A stretch of DNA of 64,000 nt. It comes from Octadecabacter sp. GTDB lineage: Bacteria; Pseudomonadota; Alphaproteobacteria; Rhodobacterales; Rhodobacteraceae. The position numbers and the translations under genes are program-made. The stretch covers positions 52,868-116,867 of the forward strand of contig JAPKAD010000008.1 of assembly GCA_028825445.1 (NCBI GenBank). The letters are read 5' to 3'. The notes below the pieces were generated by a model that worked only from the letters and a program-made list of their open reading frames with translations, did not search any database and had not been told where the DNA came from. Shown here one piece after another: positions 52,762-63,186 of this stretch. Position 1 is the stretch's first letter; each line of letters begins with the position of its first letter.

Positions 52762-52788
52762 AAAAACGGCGCCCATTTAGGGGCGCCG
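52762..52788 (-). terminator. katG terminator
   Basis: On the minus strand CGGCGCCC, six-base loop, GGGCGCCG, then five T, about 20 bases after the katG stop. Confidence 0.9.
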
Positions 52789-52808
52789 CTTGTCTTAAGT
52801 GTTAAAGT

Positions 52809-55016
52809 TTATCGTAAATCGAATCGATCAAGCTCCATAACCTTGACCCAAGCTGCTACAAAATCTTTAACAAACTTGCTCGACGCATCGCTTGAGGCGT
52901 AGACCTCCGACACAGCACGCAATATCGAATTGGAACCAAAAACCAAATCCACAGTTGTCGCTGTCCATTTGATATTATCCAGACCATTTTGCGACGATCG
53001 GGCGCGGCCTTCCATAACTCCGTTATTATCCGTCCATACGGTGCCCATATCGAGTAAATTTGTGAAGAAGTCTTGACTTAAACTTCCAGGATTTTTCGTC
53101 AACACACCGTGTGATGACTCACCCGTATTGGCTCCAATAACCCGCAAACCTCCAATCAGGACAGTCATTTCTTGTGTGCTTAGCGTTAGCAATTGCGCGC
53201 GATCAATCAGATGCTCAGCAGGTGAACGAAGTGCACCAGACTTGATAAAGTTACGAAAACCATCAGCCTTTGGTTCGAGCCATGCATAGCTTTCAACGTC
53301 TGTTTCATCTTGCGCCGCATCGGTGCGACCTGCATGAAAAGGTACAGTAATTGTATGGCCTGCTGCTCCTGCAGCGAGTTCGACACCAACGCAACCTGCT
53401 AAAACAATCGTATCAGCAAGCGATACTTGTTTTCCAAAGTTTCTGCGAACTTGTTCTAACTCTGCAAGAACCAAGGCCAATGCTGCGGGATCATTAACTT
53501 CCCAATCCTTAGCCGGATTCAGGCGTATGCGCGCACCATTAGCACCGCCTCGTTTGTCAGAACCACGAAACGATGCAGCAGACGCCCAAGCTGTGGACAC
53601 AAGTTGTGCTACTGTCAGACTAGTTTCAGCGATTGCTGTTTTTAAGATTTCTACATCAGCACTGTCAATTAACGCATGATTAACCGGAGGAACCTGATCT
53701 TGCCAGTATTCAGCCATTGCCGGAACCAGCTTACCCAGACCCAATGCGTACGGCCCCATGTCGCGGTGTGTAAGTTTGTACCATGCCTTAGAAAAAGCCT
53801 GCTCAAATGCGATTGGATCTGCATGGAAACGACGCGAGATTACTTCATAAGCTGGATCCATCCGCATCGCCATATCAGCAGTAGTCATCATAATGAACGT
53901 TTTATCTTTGCCATCTACCGTAGGAGCATGATCCTTCTCTGCTAAATCTTTGGCCTGCCACTGTTTCGCACCAGATGGGGATTTAGTCAGTTCCCAATCA
54001 TAACCAAACAATACGTCAAAATAAGTCATGTCCCATGTGGTAGGCGTTGGTGTCCATGCGCCTTCAATACCGGACGTGATCGTGTCCACACCCTTGCCAG
54101 ATCCAAACGAGTTGGTCCAACCAAGGCCCATTTCCATCAGCGACGCACCCTCAGGTTCTACGCCTACATGCGTACTCGGATCAGCTGCACCGTGAGCTTT
54201 ACCAAAAGTATGGCCACCCGCTGTAAGAGCCACTGTTTCTTCGTCATTCATCGCCATCTTTAGAAAAGTTTCACGTATATCGTGGGCTGAAAGCAATGGA
54301 TCAGGATTGCCCATAGGACCTTCTGGGTTTACGTAAATTAGACCCATTTGTACAGCACCAAGATCGCCGATCAATTCCCGAGGATCGTTATAACGTTGAT
54401 TGTCATCACCTAAAAACTCGGTTTCAGGCCCCCAATAGATGTCTTCTTCTGGTTCAAATATATCTGCACGACCACCTGCAAAACCGTGCGTTTTAAAACC
54501 CATAGTTTCAAGTGCAACATTGCCTGACAGGATCATCAAATCGGCCCAAGACAATGCAGCACCATATTTTTGTTTGATTGGCCACAGCAAACGACGTGCT
54601 TTGTCGAGATTGCCGTTATCTGGCCATGAATTTAGCGGTGCAAACCGTTGACTACCTGAACCTGCCCCGCCTCGGCCATCACCGACGCGGTAGGTGCCAG
54701 CGCTGTGCCAAGCCATACGAATAAAAAACGGGCCATAGTGGCCGTAATCCGCGGGCCACCAGTCTTGGCTGTCCGTCATTAAAGCTGTTAAGTCAGTAAC
54801 CACCGAGTCTAAATCTAGAGAGTTAAAGGCATCAGCGTAAGCAAATTCACAGCCCATTGGGTTATTTTGCAGAGGATTTTGACTCAACGGTTTTAAATTA
54901 AGAGATTCTGGCCACCAATGTTGATTCGCTGATGTGCCAGTTGATTGTCGTGTGCCCTGCATTACTGGACAATTGCCTTGCTTTTCGGTCTTAACTTTTA
55001 CTTCGGCGCCATCCAT
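52809..55016 (-). CDS. katG: Catalase-peroxidase KatG
   Basis: A 735-residue bifunctional haem enzyme that removes hydrogen peroxide. Distal triad R100, W103, H104 ([11 protein letters not shown]); W103, Y228 ([10 protein letters not shown]) and M254 (FLKMAMN) give the Trp-Tyr-Met adduct needed for catalase activity. The proximal His is H269 in [10 protein letters not shown]. The second, haem-free peroxidase-like half follows. The ATG at 55016 has GGAG six bases before it; the frame extends four codons to a TTG. Single-gene unit; control by an OxyR-type regulator is likely but I see no clear site. Confidence 0.96.
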   Translation of the reverse strand: MDGAEVKVKTEKQGNCPVMQGTRQSTGTSANQHWWPESLNLKPLSQNPLQNNPMGCEFAYADAFNSLDLDSVVTDLTALMTDSQDWWPADYGHYGPFFIRMAWHSAGTYRVGDGRGGAGSGSQRFAPLNSWPDNGNLDKARRLLWPIKQKYGAALSWADLMILSGNVALETMGFKTHGFAGGRADIFEPEEDIYWGPETEFLGDDNQRYNDPRELIGDLGAVQMGLIYVNPEGPMGNPDPLLSAHDIRETFLKMAMNDEETVALTAGGHTFGKAHGAADPSTHVGVEPEGASLMEMGLGWTNSFGSGKGVDTITSGIEGAWTPTPTTWDMTYFDVLFGYDWELTKSPSGAKQWQAKDLAEKDHAPTVDGKDKTFIMMTTADMAMRMDPAYEVISRRFHADPIAFEQAFSKAWYKLTHRDMGPYALGLGKLVPAMAEYWQDQVPPVNHALIDSADVEILKTAIAETSLTVAQLVSTAWASAASFRGSDKRGGANGARIRLNPAKDWEVNDPAALALVLAELEQVRRNFGKQVSLADTIVLAGCVGVELAAGAAGHTITVPFHAGRTDAAQDETDVESYAWLEPKADGFRNFIKSGALRSPAEHLIDRAQLLTLSTQEMTVLIGGLRVIGANTGESSHGVLTKNPGSLSQDFFTNLLDMGTVWTDNNGVMEGRARSSQNGLDNIKWTATTVDLVFGSNSILRAVSEVYASSDASSKFVKDFVAAWVKVMELDRFDLR

Positions 55017-55133
55017 GGATATCTCCAATTTATAGATTTGGAATCATTCTAGCAAATAACAACTACAAGTATAAGTCGAATTTGAAAATGGCGACGAATA
55101 GGCGCAAACTGGCATGACAGCGACATACTGTCA

Positions 55134-56429
55134 TCAAAGACGATCTCGCATAGAATACCACAGCATTGCCAGTATCAGCAGCGGAGTGCGTAAACCCGGC
55201 CCTCCAGGAAATCGCAGTGTGGGAACACTACTTAAGATATCAAATTTTTCGGTTTGACCTGATACGGCCTGTGAGGCGAGTTTGCCCGCCAAAGTCGCCA
55301 TCGCGATGCCGTGGCCCGAATAGCCTGAAATGCTCAAGACGTTGTTTGACACACGCATGAAATGCGGCATTCGGTTCATTGTTATGCCAAGTGTTCCGCC
55401 CCAAGCATAATCAATTTTGGTGTTTTTCAATTGTGGATAAATTTTTAGCATCGGTTTACGTACTATTTTGCTAATATTACTGGGAAATTTATAACCATAG
55501 CTTTCGCCACCACCAAAAAGCATGCGTTTATCATCGCTCAATCGGAAATAGTTAATCACGAACTTGCTGTCAGCCACAGCATAATTGTTACGGATTAAAC
55601 TGTGGGCCATATCGCCTGATAGCGGTTCTGTAGCGACAATAAAATTGTTGATGGGCATCACTCGCTGCGCGACATCCTTGTTGAGCGCACCAAGGTATCC
55701 GTTACAGCAAAGGATAACTTTTGCGGCTGTGATTTGCGCTTGATCCGTAGAAACTTTTCCGTCTGTCTTAACTGACGTGACTTTACTTCTTTCGTATATT
55801 TTAACACCTGCATCACGCGCCGCTTTTGCCAGCCCCAAAGCAAACCGCAGTGGGTGAATGTGGCCACTTCCCATATCAATAGTGCCACCGTAATAGGCGG
55901 ATGATCCTACGAGAGAGCGCATCTCATCGCATCCCACAGGCCTAATTAATTCATAATTATATTCATTGCGTAATTTGTCAGAATATTGATGGCTATGCGA
56001 TACATTCTTGGCACGGTGGTCAGCCTCAATGATACCATCTGCCCAGCCACAATCAATTTTATGCGTCATAATAAGGTCGCGTACTAAACTTACAGATTCT
56101 AACGATAAATCCCAAAGTGCATGTGCTTGAGAATTACCAACTATTCTTTCAAGGTCATCCTGCCCGACACGCTGTCCAGTGCCAACTTGACCACCATTGC
56201 GCCCTGACGCGCCAAAGCCAACGCGCTGTGCATCCAATAAAACAACATCATAACCTGCTTGTGCTAGATGTAGCGCTGACGACAGACCGGAATAACCACC
56301 GCCAACGACGCAAATATCACAAGAAATGGCCCCTAAAGCCGCAGGGAATGGATCAAGTCGTTTAGCTGTCACGGCGTAATAGGACGCTGGATATTGCCCA
56401 TCTTTATCATTGGCGTTTAACAGGTCCAT
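55134..56429 (-). CDS. puuB: FAD-dependent amine oxidoreductase, PuuB-like
   Basis: A 431-residue DAO-family flavoprotein. The FAD loop CVVGGGYSGLSSALHLAQAG is near residue 36, followed by LLDAQRVGFGASGRNGGQVG, the marker of gamma-glutamylputrescine oxidases (flavin-contact RNGGQ). GGTLGITMNRMPHFM and SGYSGHGIAMATLAGKL lie near the C-terminus. It would oxidise gamma-glutamylputrescine or a related amine. Its start shares one base with the stop of the aminotransferase gene (TGATG), so the two are coupled. It ends the two-gene operon divergent from potFGHI. Confidence 0.87.
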   Translation of the reverse strand: MDLLNANDKDGQYPASYYAVTAKRLDPFPAALGAISCDICVVGGGYSGLSSALHLAQAGYDVVLLDAQRVGFGASGRNGGQVGTGQRVGQDDLERIVGNSQAHALWDLSLESVSLVRDLIMTHKIDCGWADGIIEADHRAKNVSHSHQYSDKLRNEYNYELIRPVGCDEMRSLVGSSAYYGGTIDMGSGHIHPLRFALGLAKAARDAGVKIYERSKVTSVKTDGKVSTDQAQITAAKVILCCNGYLGALNKDVAQRVMPINNFIVATEPLSGDMAHSLIRNNYAVADSKFVINYFRLSDDKRMLFGGGESYGYKFPSNISKIVRKPMLKIYPQLKNTKIDYAWGGTLGITMNRMPHFMRVSNNVLSISGYSGHGIAMATLAGKLASQAVSGQTEKFDILSSVPTLRFPGGPGLRTPLLILAMLWYSMRDRL

Positions 56430-57826
56430 CAGCCGACCTTATAAAAACCGTTGGCTCTTATCAGATCATAAGTTTCATCTAGTGATTGGGCAGCTCGCTT
56501 AATCAACTTGTCAATATCCGCCTTGGAAATCACTAATGGTGGCGCGATGATCATACGATCTCCAACATGGCGCATAACCAAACCGTTCGCAAAGCAGCGC
56601 GTGCGACAAGCCAGACCGACAGTTCCAACATCGGCGGCAAATTTTGCGCGGCTTTCTTTGTGAGGCGTCATCGCAATAGACCCCATCATCCCAACAATCT
56701 TTGCTTCACCGACCAGCGGATGATCAGCCAAAGCCTCCCACTTTTTCGCTAGATAGGGCGCAATGTTATCATGTACGTTTTCAACAATCTTTTCTTCTTG
56801 GAGGATGCGCAGGTTTTCCAGTGCAACAGAACAGGAGACTGGATGACCAGAGTAAGTATAACCATGGTTAAAATCGCCTGCATTGGCGACAGTATCTGCA
56901 ATTTTATCACAAACAATCGACCCACCAATAGGCGCATAACCAGATGACAGCCCTTTGGCGATTGTCATGATATCTGGGCGGATATCGTAATATTCCGAAC
57001 CAAACCAATGGCCAGTACGACCAAAACCGCAAATAACTTCGTCTGCAATCAAAAGGATGCCGTACTCGTCACAAATGCGCTGAATTTCTGGCCAGTAGGT
57101 GGTCGGTGGGACGATAACACCCCCTGCCCCTTGGACTGGTTCGGCGATAAAGGCAGCAACGCGGTCCACGCCCAGTTCATGAATCGCCGTTTCAAACTGC
57201 TTGGCGCGTTCAAGCCCGAATGCCTCTGGAGTCAAGTCGCCACCTTCGGACCACCAGTCAGGCTGATCAATGTGATGGATGCCTGGAATTACAGGGACTC
57301 CTTGGGTTTGCATGCCTGACATTCCACCTAAGCTGCCGCCACCTAACGTGGACCCATGATAAGCGTTCTTTCGACTGATGATGATGTTTTTTTCCGGCTG
57401 GCCTTTGACTGCCCAGTAATGACGCACCAGACGGATATTAGTGTCGTTGGCTTCAGAACCGCTACTGGCATAAAATACGTGGTTCAGATCACGTGGGGCC
57501 AGTTCGGCAAGCTTTGCAGAAAGTGCAATTGCGGGAACATGTGTCGTTTGAAAAAAAGTGTTGTAGTAAGGTAATTCTAGCATCTGGCGCGATGCAGCGT
57601 CGGCAAGTTCTTTGCGCCCATAACCAATATTAACACACCAAAGCCCCGACATCGCATCAAGGTATTTATGGCCTTCACTGTCCGTTAGCGTCACTCCTTT
57701 TGCGCCCGTAATAATACGTGCACCAGTTTTTGCCAGTTCTGCACTGTCAGTAAACGGATGAATATGGTGAGCCGCGTCTAAAGCCTGGAGTTCCGCTGTT
57801 GGCATATGGTTGGAAATCACGTTCAT
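56429..57826 (-). CDS. Class III aminotransferase (putrescine/omega-amino acid type)
   Basis: A 465-residue PLP enzyme. Residues: SSGSEANDTN (121-130), NAYHGST (154-160), the PLP-contact D262 in IADEVICGFGRTG, and the Schiff-base lysine K291 (TIAKGLSSGYAPIGG). It belongs to the omega-amino acid:pyruvate / putrescine:pyruvate aminotransferase group. Linked to a PuuB-like oxidase and divergent putrescine ABC genes, it most likely acts on putrescine. I start it at the ATG at 57826 with AGGAC upstream; the frame runs to 57901 but lacks similarity there. Confidence 0.9.
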   Translation of the reverse strand: MNVISNHMPTAELQALDAAHHIHPFTDSAELAKTGARIITGAKGVTLTDSEGHKYLDAMSGLWCVNIGYGRKELADAASRQMLELPYYNTFFQTTHVPAIALSAKLAELAPRDLNHVFYASSGSEANDTNIRLVRHYWAVKGQPEKNIIISRKNAYHGSTLGGGSLGGMSGMQTQGVPVIPGIHHIDQPDWWSEGGDLTPEAFGLERAKQFETAIHELGVDRVAAFIAEPVQGAGGVIVPPTTYWPEIQRICDEYGILLIADEVICGFGRTGHWFGSEYYDIRPDIMTIAKGLSSGYAPIGGSIVCDKIADTVANAGDFNHGYTYSGHPVSCSVALENLRILQEEKIVENVHDNIAPYLAKKWEALADHPLVGEAKIVGMMGSIAMTPHKESRAKFAADVGTVGLACRTRCFANGLVMRHVGDRMIIAPPLVISKADIDKLIKRAAQSLDETYDLIRANGFYKVG

Positions 57827-57881
57827 GGGTTGTTGTCCTGTGATAGAGATGTGTGCAGTTGTGCAATGATTAATAAATCTA

Positions 57882-57914
57882 AGTATAGAATATGGTGGCA
57901 ATGTGTGGTGTCAA
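57882..57914 (-). promoter_or_regulatory. Possible promoter of the aminotransferase-puuB operon
   Basis: Minus strand TTGACA (57914-57909), 16-base spacer, TATTCT (57892-57887), immediately followed by TATACT. The -35 is a perfect match. It lies about 60 bases before the aminotransferase start, in the 206-base divergent region shared with potF. Confidence 0.45.
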
Positions 57915-58032
57915 ACAAAACCCGCTACCAGATTGTGTCTGTCGATAGGTCCATATTGCATGTTTCGTTGCCACTATTCATAGTCTGAGTCACGGACGGG
58001 ACAACCCGCCTCTCAAACGTCAGGGAAAAATT

Positions 58033-59121
58033 ATGAAAAATATAACAACACTTACGGGCGTTATCGTCATCGCTCTTGTGGCAAGTGCCACGTCAGCCGA
58101 CGAAGTTCGGGTCTACAATTGGTCGGATTATATTGACGAAGAACTACTGCAAAAGTTTGAAGATGAGACTGGAATTGACCTAATCTATGATGTATTCGAT
58201 TCCAATGAAGTGCTTGAAACTAAAATGCTTTCTGGCGGTTCCGGCTATGATGTTGTGGTGCCATCGGGCACGTTCATGCAGCGCCAAATTACCGCAGGTG
58301 CGTTTCAACAACTTGATCAATCTCTTTTGCCCAATACTATCAACTTGTGGAACGTCATCAAAGAAAGAACTGCTCAATATGACCCCCAGAATGCATATTC
58401 AATAAATTATATGTGGGGCACAACCGGCCTCGGTGTGAACGTTAACAAAGTACATGAACTCTTGGGCGAAGATGCGCCAATCGACAGTCTTGCTTTAGTG
58501 TTTGAACCCGCCAATATGGAAAAATTAGCAGAATGTGGTGTTCATTTCCTTGACGCCCCTTCGGAAATGATTCCTGCAGCTTTAAAATATATTGGTGAAG
58601 ACCCTGACAGCCAAGACCCTGACGTGATAGCATTAGCGGAACCTATATTGGCGGCAGTGCGTCCGTACATCCAAAAATTTCATTCTTCTGAATATATTAA
58701 CGGCTTGGCCAATGGCGACATTTGCGTCGCGTTCGGTTGGTCAGGCGACATATTACAAGCTCGTGATCGCGCATTTGATGCAGAAAACGGGGTGGAAATT
58801 GCCTTCAATGCGCCAATCGAGGGTGCTCTGATGTGGTTTGACCAAATGGTAATTCCAGTTGATGCTCCAAACGTTGAAGCCGCGCACACGTTTCTTAACT
58901 TTATTATGGACGGTCAAAATATGGCAGCGGCTTCTAACTACGTTTATTATGCTAACGGCAACAAAGCTTCGCAGGAATTTCTTGTGGAAGATGTGATTGG
59001 TGATACAGCAATTTATCCAGATGCTGCAACGCTTGAAAACCTATACACGACGACTCCCTACGATGCGCGTGTTCAGCGTGTTGTTACGCGTCTTTGGACA
59101 AAAATTAAGTCTGGCCAGTAA
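58033..59121 (+). CDS. potF: Putrescine ABC transporter, binding protein
   Basis: A 362-residue periplasmic polyamine-binding protein. A signal peptide (ITTLTGVIVIALVASATSA) is followed by VRVYNWSDYIDEELLQKFE, the PotF/PotD opening, then YDVVVPSGTFM, YMWGTTGLGVN, DAPSEMIPAALKYIG, CVAFGWSGDI and GALMWFDQMVIP. Pocket residues (W, D, Y) look conserved as in PotF. AGGGAAAAATT lies before the ATG. First gene of potFGHI, facing away from the putrescine oxidation genes. Confidence 0.93.
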   Translation: MKNITTLTGVIVIALVASATSADEVRVYNWSDYIDEELLQKFEDETGIDLIYDVFDSNEVLETKMLSGGSGYDVVVPSGTFMQRQITAGAFQQLDQSLLPNTINLWNVIKERTAQYDPQNAYSINYMWGTTGLGVNVNKVHELLGEDAPIDSLALVFEPANMEKLAECGVHFLDAPSEMIPAALKYIGEDPDSQDPDVIALAEPILAAVRPYIQKFHSSEYINGLANGDICVAFGWSGDILQARDRAFDAENGVEIAFNAPIEGALMWFDQMVIPVDAPNVEAAHTFLNFIMDGQNMAAASNYVYYANGNKASQEFLVEDVIGDTAIYPDAATLENLYTTTPYDARVQRVVTRLWTKIKSGQ

Positions 59122-59129
59122 GCTTTAAT

Positions 59130-59154
59130 CCCTTGCGCCTTTTGGGCGCAGGGG
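59130..59154 (+). promoter_or_regulatory. potF-potG intercistronic stem-loop
   Basis: CCCTTGCGCC, TTTT loop, then GGGCGCAGGG (one G-U pair) just after the potF stop, without a T run. Such hairpins stabilise the upstream message, so the binding protein is made in excess over the membrane parts. Confidence 0.7.
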
Positions 59155-59177
59155 CTTATCTAATAAGGAAATCTATA

Positions 59178-60311
59178 ATGGCGCAACTTAAACCTAATGT
59201 ATTTTTTGCACCGTGGAATGATCCAGCAGAAAAGCCACTTATTCAGTTCAAGAATGTGACCAAACGTTTTGGCGAAAGTATAGCAATTAATAACCTGACA
59301 CTTGATATTTATGCGCAAGAATTCTTTGCGCTACTGGGGCCATCTGGCTGTGGTAAGACCACGTTGATGCGCATGCTGGGTGGATTTGAAACACCTACTG
59401 AAGGCCAGATATTTCTCGATGGTGTCGACATTGGCCCTTTCCCGCCAAATGAACGCCCCGTAAATATGATGTTCCAGTCCTACGCACTTTTTCCTCATCT
59501 GACTGTCTGGGAGAACATTGCTTTTGGATTAAAACGTTCCGATATGCCAAAAGACCAAATAGGTGACCGCGTTGGGAAGATGCTCAAGCTAACGCAGCTA
59601 GAAAAGTTCGCTAAGCGCAAACCACACCAGATTTCCGGGGGGCAACGTCAGCGTGTAGCTCTTGCACGATCACTGGCCAAAGCACCAAAATTACTTCTCC
59701 TTGATGAACCTCTTGGCGCCCTTGACAAAAAATTACGGAATGAAACGCAGTTCGAACTGATGGATATTCAGGAAAGCACTGGCACAACCTTCGTTATTGT
59801 GACGCACGACCAAGAGGAAGCTATGACAGTGGCCTCGCGTGTTGCAGTGATGGTAGACGGGCAGTTGGTACAGGTAGCAACGCCAGATCAGATTTATGAA
59901 GCCCCAACAACGACTTATGTAGCGGATTTCATTGGTGATGTGAATCTGATTGAAGGAAAGTCATCACTGACGGACGGCGGCATGGACGTGCATTGGGACG
60001 ACAACCAGCCTGCTATTCACGTGACAACAGACACCCCACTTGCTGCACGCACATCGTGCCATTTTGCTATCCGACCAGAGAAAGTATCAATATCTTCAGA
60101 AAAACCAAACGCTGTGAATGTGATGAAGGGTAAGATCATCGACATCGCGTATCTTGGTAATATTTCGACTTATTATGTTGAGATTTCAGCAGGAGTGATT
60201 TTCAAAGCTCAAGCCACGAATAATCGCCGCCTGTCACGGCGCACGTATACTTGGGAAGACGAAATCTATCTAAGTTGGACGGACACCGCTGGTGTCGTAT
60301 TGACGGAATAG
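59178..60311 (+). CDS. potG: Putrescine ABC transporter, ATPase
   Basis: A 377-residue ATPase. Walker A GPSGCGKTT, Q-loop MMFQSYALFPHL, signature ISGGQRQRVALARSLA, Walker B LLLLDEPLGALD, switch IVTHDQEEAMTVA, then a C-terminal TOBE regulatory domain (HFAIRPEKVSIS). The ATG at 59178 follows AAGGAA; the frame begins at 59133 but overlaps the stem-loop. One base separates its stop from potH. Confidence 0.95.
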   Translation: MAQLKPNVFFAPWNDPAEKPLIQFKNVTKRFGESIAINNLTLDIYAQEFFALLGPSGCGKTTLMRMLGGFETPTEGQIFLDGVDIGPFPPNERPVNMMFQSYALFPHLTVWENIAFGLKRSDMPKDQIGDRVGKMLKLTQLEKFAKRKPHQISGGQRQRVALARSLAKAPKLLLLDEPLGALDKKLRNETQFELMDIQESTGTTFVIVTHDQEEAMTVASRVAVMVDGQLVQVATPDQIYEAPTTTYVADFIGDVNLIEGKSSLTDGGMDVHWDDNQPAIHVTTDTPLAARTSCHFAIRPEKVSISSEKPNAVNVMKGKIIDIAYLGNISTYYVEISAGVIFKAQATNNRRLSRRTYTWEDEIYLSWTDTAGVVLTE

Positions 60312-60312
60312 T

Positions 60313-61680
60313 ATGATGAACAGCAGGGTTACTGGATCATTTATTATTCTAGGGACATTTGTATTTCTTACTGGCATTTTCTATCTGGAAACGTTCATCC
60401 CGTTGGAACAATGGTCAGATTCTGTTAGCGAATATTGGCTATTCAATATGCTGGGGGATGGATGGAACGACATTACGATTTGGTGGTTTAAATTTATAGT
60501 TTTATTTGCCATTAATTTACCTTTGTTAGCAATTAATTTGTTTATTTTTAAATCACTGCCTCATGATTTGAAACCGATCGTTTCACGGCATTTGATGATT
60601 TTTACTCCTTACGCTTGGCTGACAGTCTTTTTTTTAGTGCCGTTCGGTATTGTTTTAAAAATATCATTCTCTGATATTGCTCTTGCCATTCCACCTTACG
60701 TGCCAACCCTGAAAGATGGGTTTTGGACGATGGTGTCTGGTCTTGATCTGGAGAATTACGCCTTCATTGGTGCGGGTGCTGTGTTCGCAGGCATTGTAAT
60801 GTTGTTAGCAGCGATTGTGATGTACCGCTTTGTCTACCCTTGGGTAAGGAGCGCCATTGTATCGGATGACAACGTTGGAGCTTTAGCATCTACGGTTGTA
60901 GCAGGTTCAGCGCTAGCAGTATCAGTGGTTTGTACTGCTTCACTAGCAGGTTTGCTTGGCCTAGTGTTTCCATTACTGCGTGCCTTTGTTGAAGTTCCTG
61001 ATTTCCTATATGTTGCTGCCTACTTGTCGTCGTTTAAGATCGCTGTGATATCAACGTTTTTGACGCTATTGATTGGCTATCCAATCGCCTACTCGATGGC
61101 GCGCGCAGCTGAACATTGGCGACCATTGCTTTTAATGTTAGTAATTCTCCCATTCTGGACGTCATTTCTGATCCGAGTTTATGCGTGGATTGGCATCCTG
61201 AGCACAGAAGGTTACTTAAACCAATTCTTGCTTAGTACCGGGTTGATTGTCGAACCGTTGACAATTTTAAACACTAATGTTGCTGTCTACATCGGAATTG
61301 TCTACACTTACCTTCCTTTTATGGTTTTGCCGATCTACGCAGCACTGGATAAAATGGACGACTCTTTGGTTGAAGCTGCCGAAGATCTTGGGTGTTCGAC
61401 ATTTTCCGCATTCTGGCTGATTACCGCACCACTATCTAAACCTGGCGTTATTGCGGGCTGTTTTTTGGTATTTATCCCAACGCTAGGCGAATTTGTCATC
61501 CCATCCCTTCTGGGTGGATCCAATTCAATAATGATAGGTAAGGTCTTATGGGAGGAATTTTTCAACAACCGTGATTGGCCTGTTGCATCCTCGGTCGCAG
61601 TGATTTTATTGTTAATCTTGATTATTCCCATCGTGTTGTTCCAACGCAACGAACAAAAACAGAGGGAGATTAACGGATGA
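60313..61680 (+). CDS. potH: Putrescine ABC transporter, extended permease PotH
   Basis: A 455-residue permease, about 140 residues longer than typical PotH (about 315). The conserved half starts near residue 230 (YLSSFKIAVISTFLTLLIGYP), with the EAA loop DDSLVEAAEDLGCSTFSAFWLITAPLSKPG. Before the normal first helix (TPYAWLTVFFLVPFGIVLKIS) there are about 90 extra residues with two hydrophobic stretches, and about 80 residues with two more helices (AGIVMLLAAIVMYRF and STVVAGSALAVSVVCTASLAG) are inserted before the core. All are in frame, so this is a lengthened permease, not a fusion by frameshift. It overlaps potI by four bases. Confidence 0.9.
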   Translation: MMNSRVTGSFIILGTFVFLTGIFYLETFIPLEQWSDSVSEYWLFNMLGDGWNDITIWWFKFIVLFAINLPLLAINLFIFKSLPHDLKPIVSRHLMIFTPYAWLTVFFLVPFGIVLKISFSDIALAIPPYVPTLKDGFWTMVSGLDLENYAFIGAGAVFAGIVMLLAAIVMYRFVYPWVRSAIVSDDNVGALASTVVAGSALAVSVVCTASLAGLLGLVFPLLRAFVEVPDFLYVAAYLSSFKIAVISTFLTLLIGYPIAYSMARAAEHWRPLLLMLVILPFWTSFLIRVYAWIGILSTEGYLNQFLLSTGLIVEPLTILNTNVAVYIGIVYTYLPFMVLPIYAALDKMDDSLVEAAEDLGCSTFSAFWLITAPLSKPGVIAGCFLVFIPTLGEFVIPSLLGGSNSIMIGKVLWEEFFNNRDWPVASSVAVILLLILIIPIVLFQRNEQKQREING

Positions 61681-62492
61681 GAAGGTTTTCATGGTTCAAC
61701 GCCACGTCCCTGACATTTGGGTTCGTATTCTTATATTTGCCCATGCTCATCCTAATCATTTACAGTTTCAACGAGTCTCGTCTTGTCACTGTCTGGGCCG
61801 GGTTTTCAACCCAATGGTACGGTGAGTTGTTTCAGAATAAAGCGTTCTTAGATGCTGCATGGATTACAATCAAGGTTGCGTTCTGGTCTTCAACCCTCGC
61901 AACAATTCTTGGCACAATGGCAGCTTACATCATGGTGCGCGCAGGTCGTTTTCGTGGGCGTGCGCTATTTTCAGGCATGATATACGCGCCATTGGTGATG
62001 CCAGAAGTCATCACTGGTCTGTCATTATTATTGTTTTTTATAGCCCTTGATGTGAACCGTGGAATTTTAACAATCGTATTGGCACATACGACGTTTGCGA
62101 TGTGTTACGTTTCAGTCGTTGTGACATCTCGTTTAGTTAGTTTTGACGAGGCTTTAGAAGAGGCCGCACGTGATCTAGGCTGTACACCATTTGATGCGTT
62201 TCGATCTGTGACCCTACCAATCATTATGCCAGCTGTTGTATCTGGCTGGCTGCTGGCATTCACGCTATCGCTGGACGATCTGGTGATCGCAACGTTTACG
62301 TCCGGCCCTGCATCTACCACATTACCAATCAAGATTTTTAGTGCTGTGCGCCTTGGTGTGACGCCAGAAATTAACGCGCTCAGCACGATCATGATTTTAA
62401 TTGTGACGGTAGGTGTGATAATTGCGTCGCTGATTTCACGCGGGGTTTCCATTCGAGCAAAAGCTGATGAGCGTAAAGCTGAACAATCCTAG
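61677..62492 (+). CDS. potI: Putrescine ABC transporter, permease PotI
   Basis: A 271-residue permease with six helices and the EAA loop SFDEALEEAARDLGCTPFDAFR near residue 165. The opening YLPMLILIIYSFNESRLVTVWAGFS is typical PotI, and LSLDDLVIATFTSGP follows the EAA loop. Length is normal, in contrast to PotH. Last gene of the potFGHI operon; it converges on phoB with a 10-base gap and I see no classic terminator. Confidence 0.94.
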   Translation: MRRFSWFNATSLTFGFVFLYLPMLILIIYSFNESRLVTVWAGFSTQWYGELFQNKAFLDAAWITIKVAFWSSTLATILGTMAAYIMVRAGRFRGRALFSGMIYAPLVMPEVITGLSLLLFFIALDVNRGILTIVLAHTTFAMCYVSVVVTSRLVSFDEALEEAARDLGCTPFDAFRSVTLPIIMPAVVSGWLLAFTLSLDDLVIATFTSGPASTTLPIKIFSAVRLGVTPEINALSTIMILIVTVGVIIASLISRGVSIRAKADERKAEQS

Positions 62493-62501
62493 CGCTTGGG
62501 G

Positions 62502-63185
62502 CTAACCCAACGCATATCCCGCACCGCGCACTGTGCGTAGAGGGTCATCACCGCCATATTGTTTTAACACTTTACGCAATCTTCCAACGTGGACGTCAAC
62601 TGTGCGCGTATCAACGTACACATCTCGCCCCCAAACCCGGTCTAGTAGCTGTTCACGGCTAAGAACACGCCCAGATTTTTCCATGAAAGTAGCAAGCAGG
62701 CGAAATTCTGTAGGGCCAAGCTTTAATTCAATATCATCACGCGTGACACGGTGGGTTTCAGAGTTCAGCGCAATGTCACCAAACGTAAGGATTTGCCCTA
62801 CTTTTGAGGGCCTAACACGGCGCAGCTGCGTGCGAACGCGGGCCATTAATTCTGCGACAGCATAAGGTTTAACCACGTAGTCATCCGCACCCGTTTCTAA
62901 TCCACGCACTTTGTCGACCTCCTCAGATCGGGCAGATAACATAATGATTGGAATCGAGCGAGTATCGCCACGGGTCTTAAGCTGACGACAAATTTCAATT
63001 CCTGAGACATGTGGTAACATCCAATCCAGTATGATCACATCAGGCGTGTCTTCTTCTACCATCAATAACCCTTGTTCACCGTTTTCAGCCGAAGTAACCC
63101 GGTAGCCTTCGGCGTTCAAATTGTAGCTTAGCACCTCGCGTTGAGCGGGCTCGTCTTCGATAATAAGGACATGAAGCTGAATCAT
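62502..63185 (-). CDS. phoB: Phosphate regulon response regulator PhoB
   Basis: A 227-residue OmpR-family regulator. The receiver domain has the acidic pair IIEDE (E10, D11), phosphorylated D54 (VIILDWMLPHVSG) and K106 in VVKPY. The winged-helix DNA-binding domain includes LKLGPTEFRLLATFMEKSGRVLSREQ-type sequence, RVWGRDVYVDTRTVDVHVGR and VRGAGYAL. It activates pst and other phosphate-starvation genes. One base separates it from phoU. The partner kinase phoR is not in the window. Confidence 0.95.
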   Translation of the reverse strand: MIQLHVLIIEDEPAQREVLSYNLNAEGYRVTSAENGEQGLLMVEEDTPDVIILDWMLPHVSGIEICRQLKTRGDTRSIPIIMLSARSEEVDKVRGLETGADDYVVKPYAVAELMARVRTQLRRVRPSKVGQILTFGDIALNSETHRVTRDDIELKLGPTEFRLLATFMEKSGRVLSREQLLDRVWGRDVYVDTRTVDVHVGRLRKVLKQYGGDDPLRTVRGAGYALG

Positions 63186-63186
63186 T

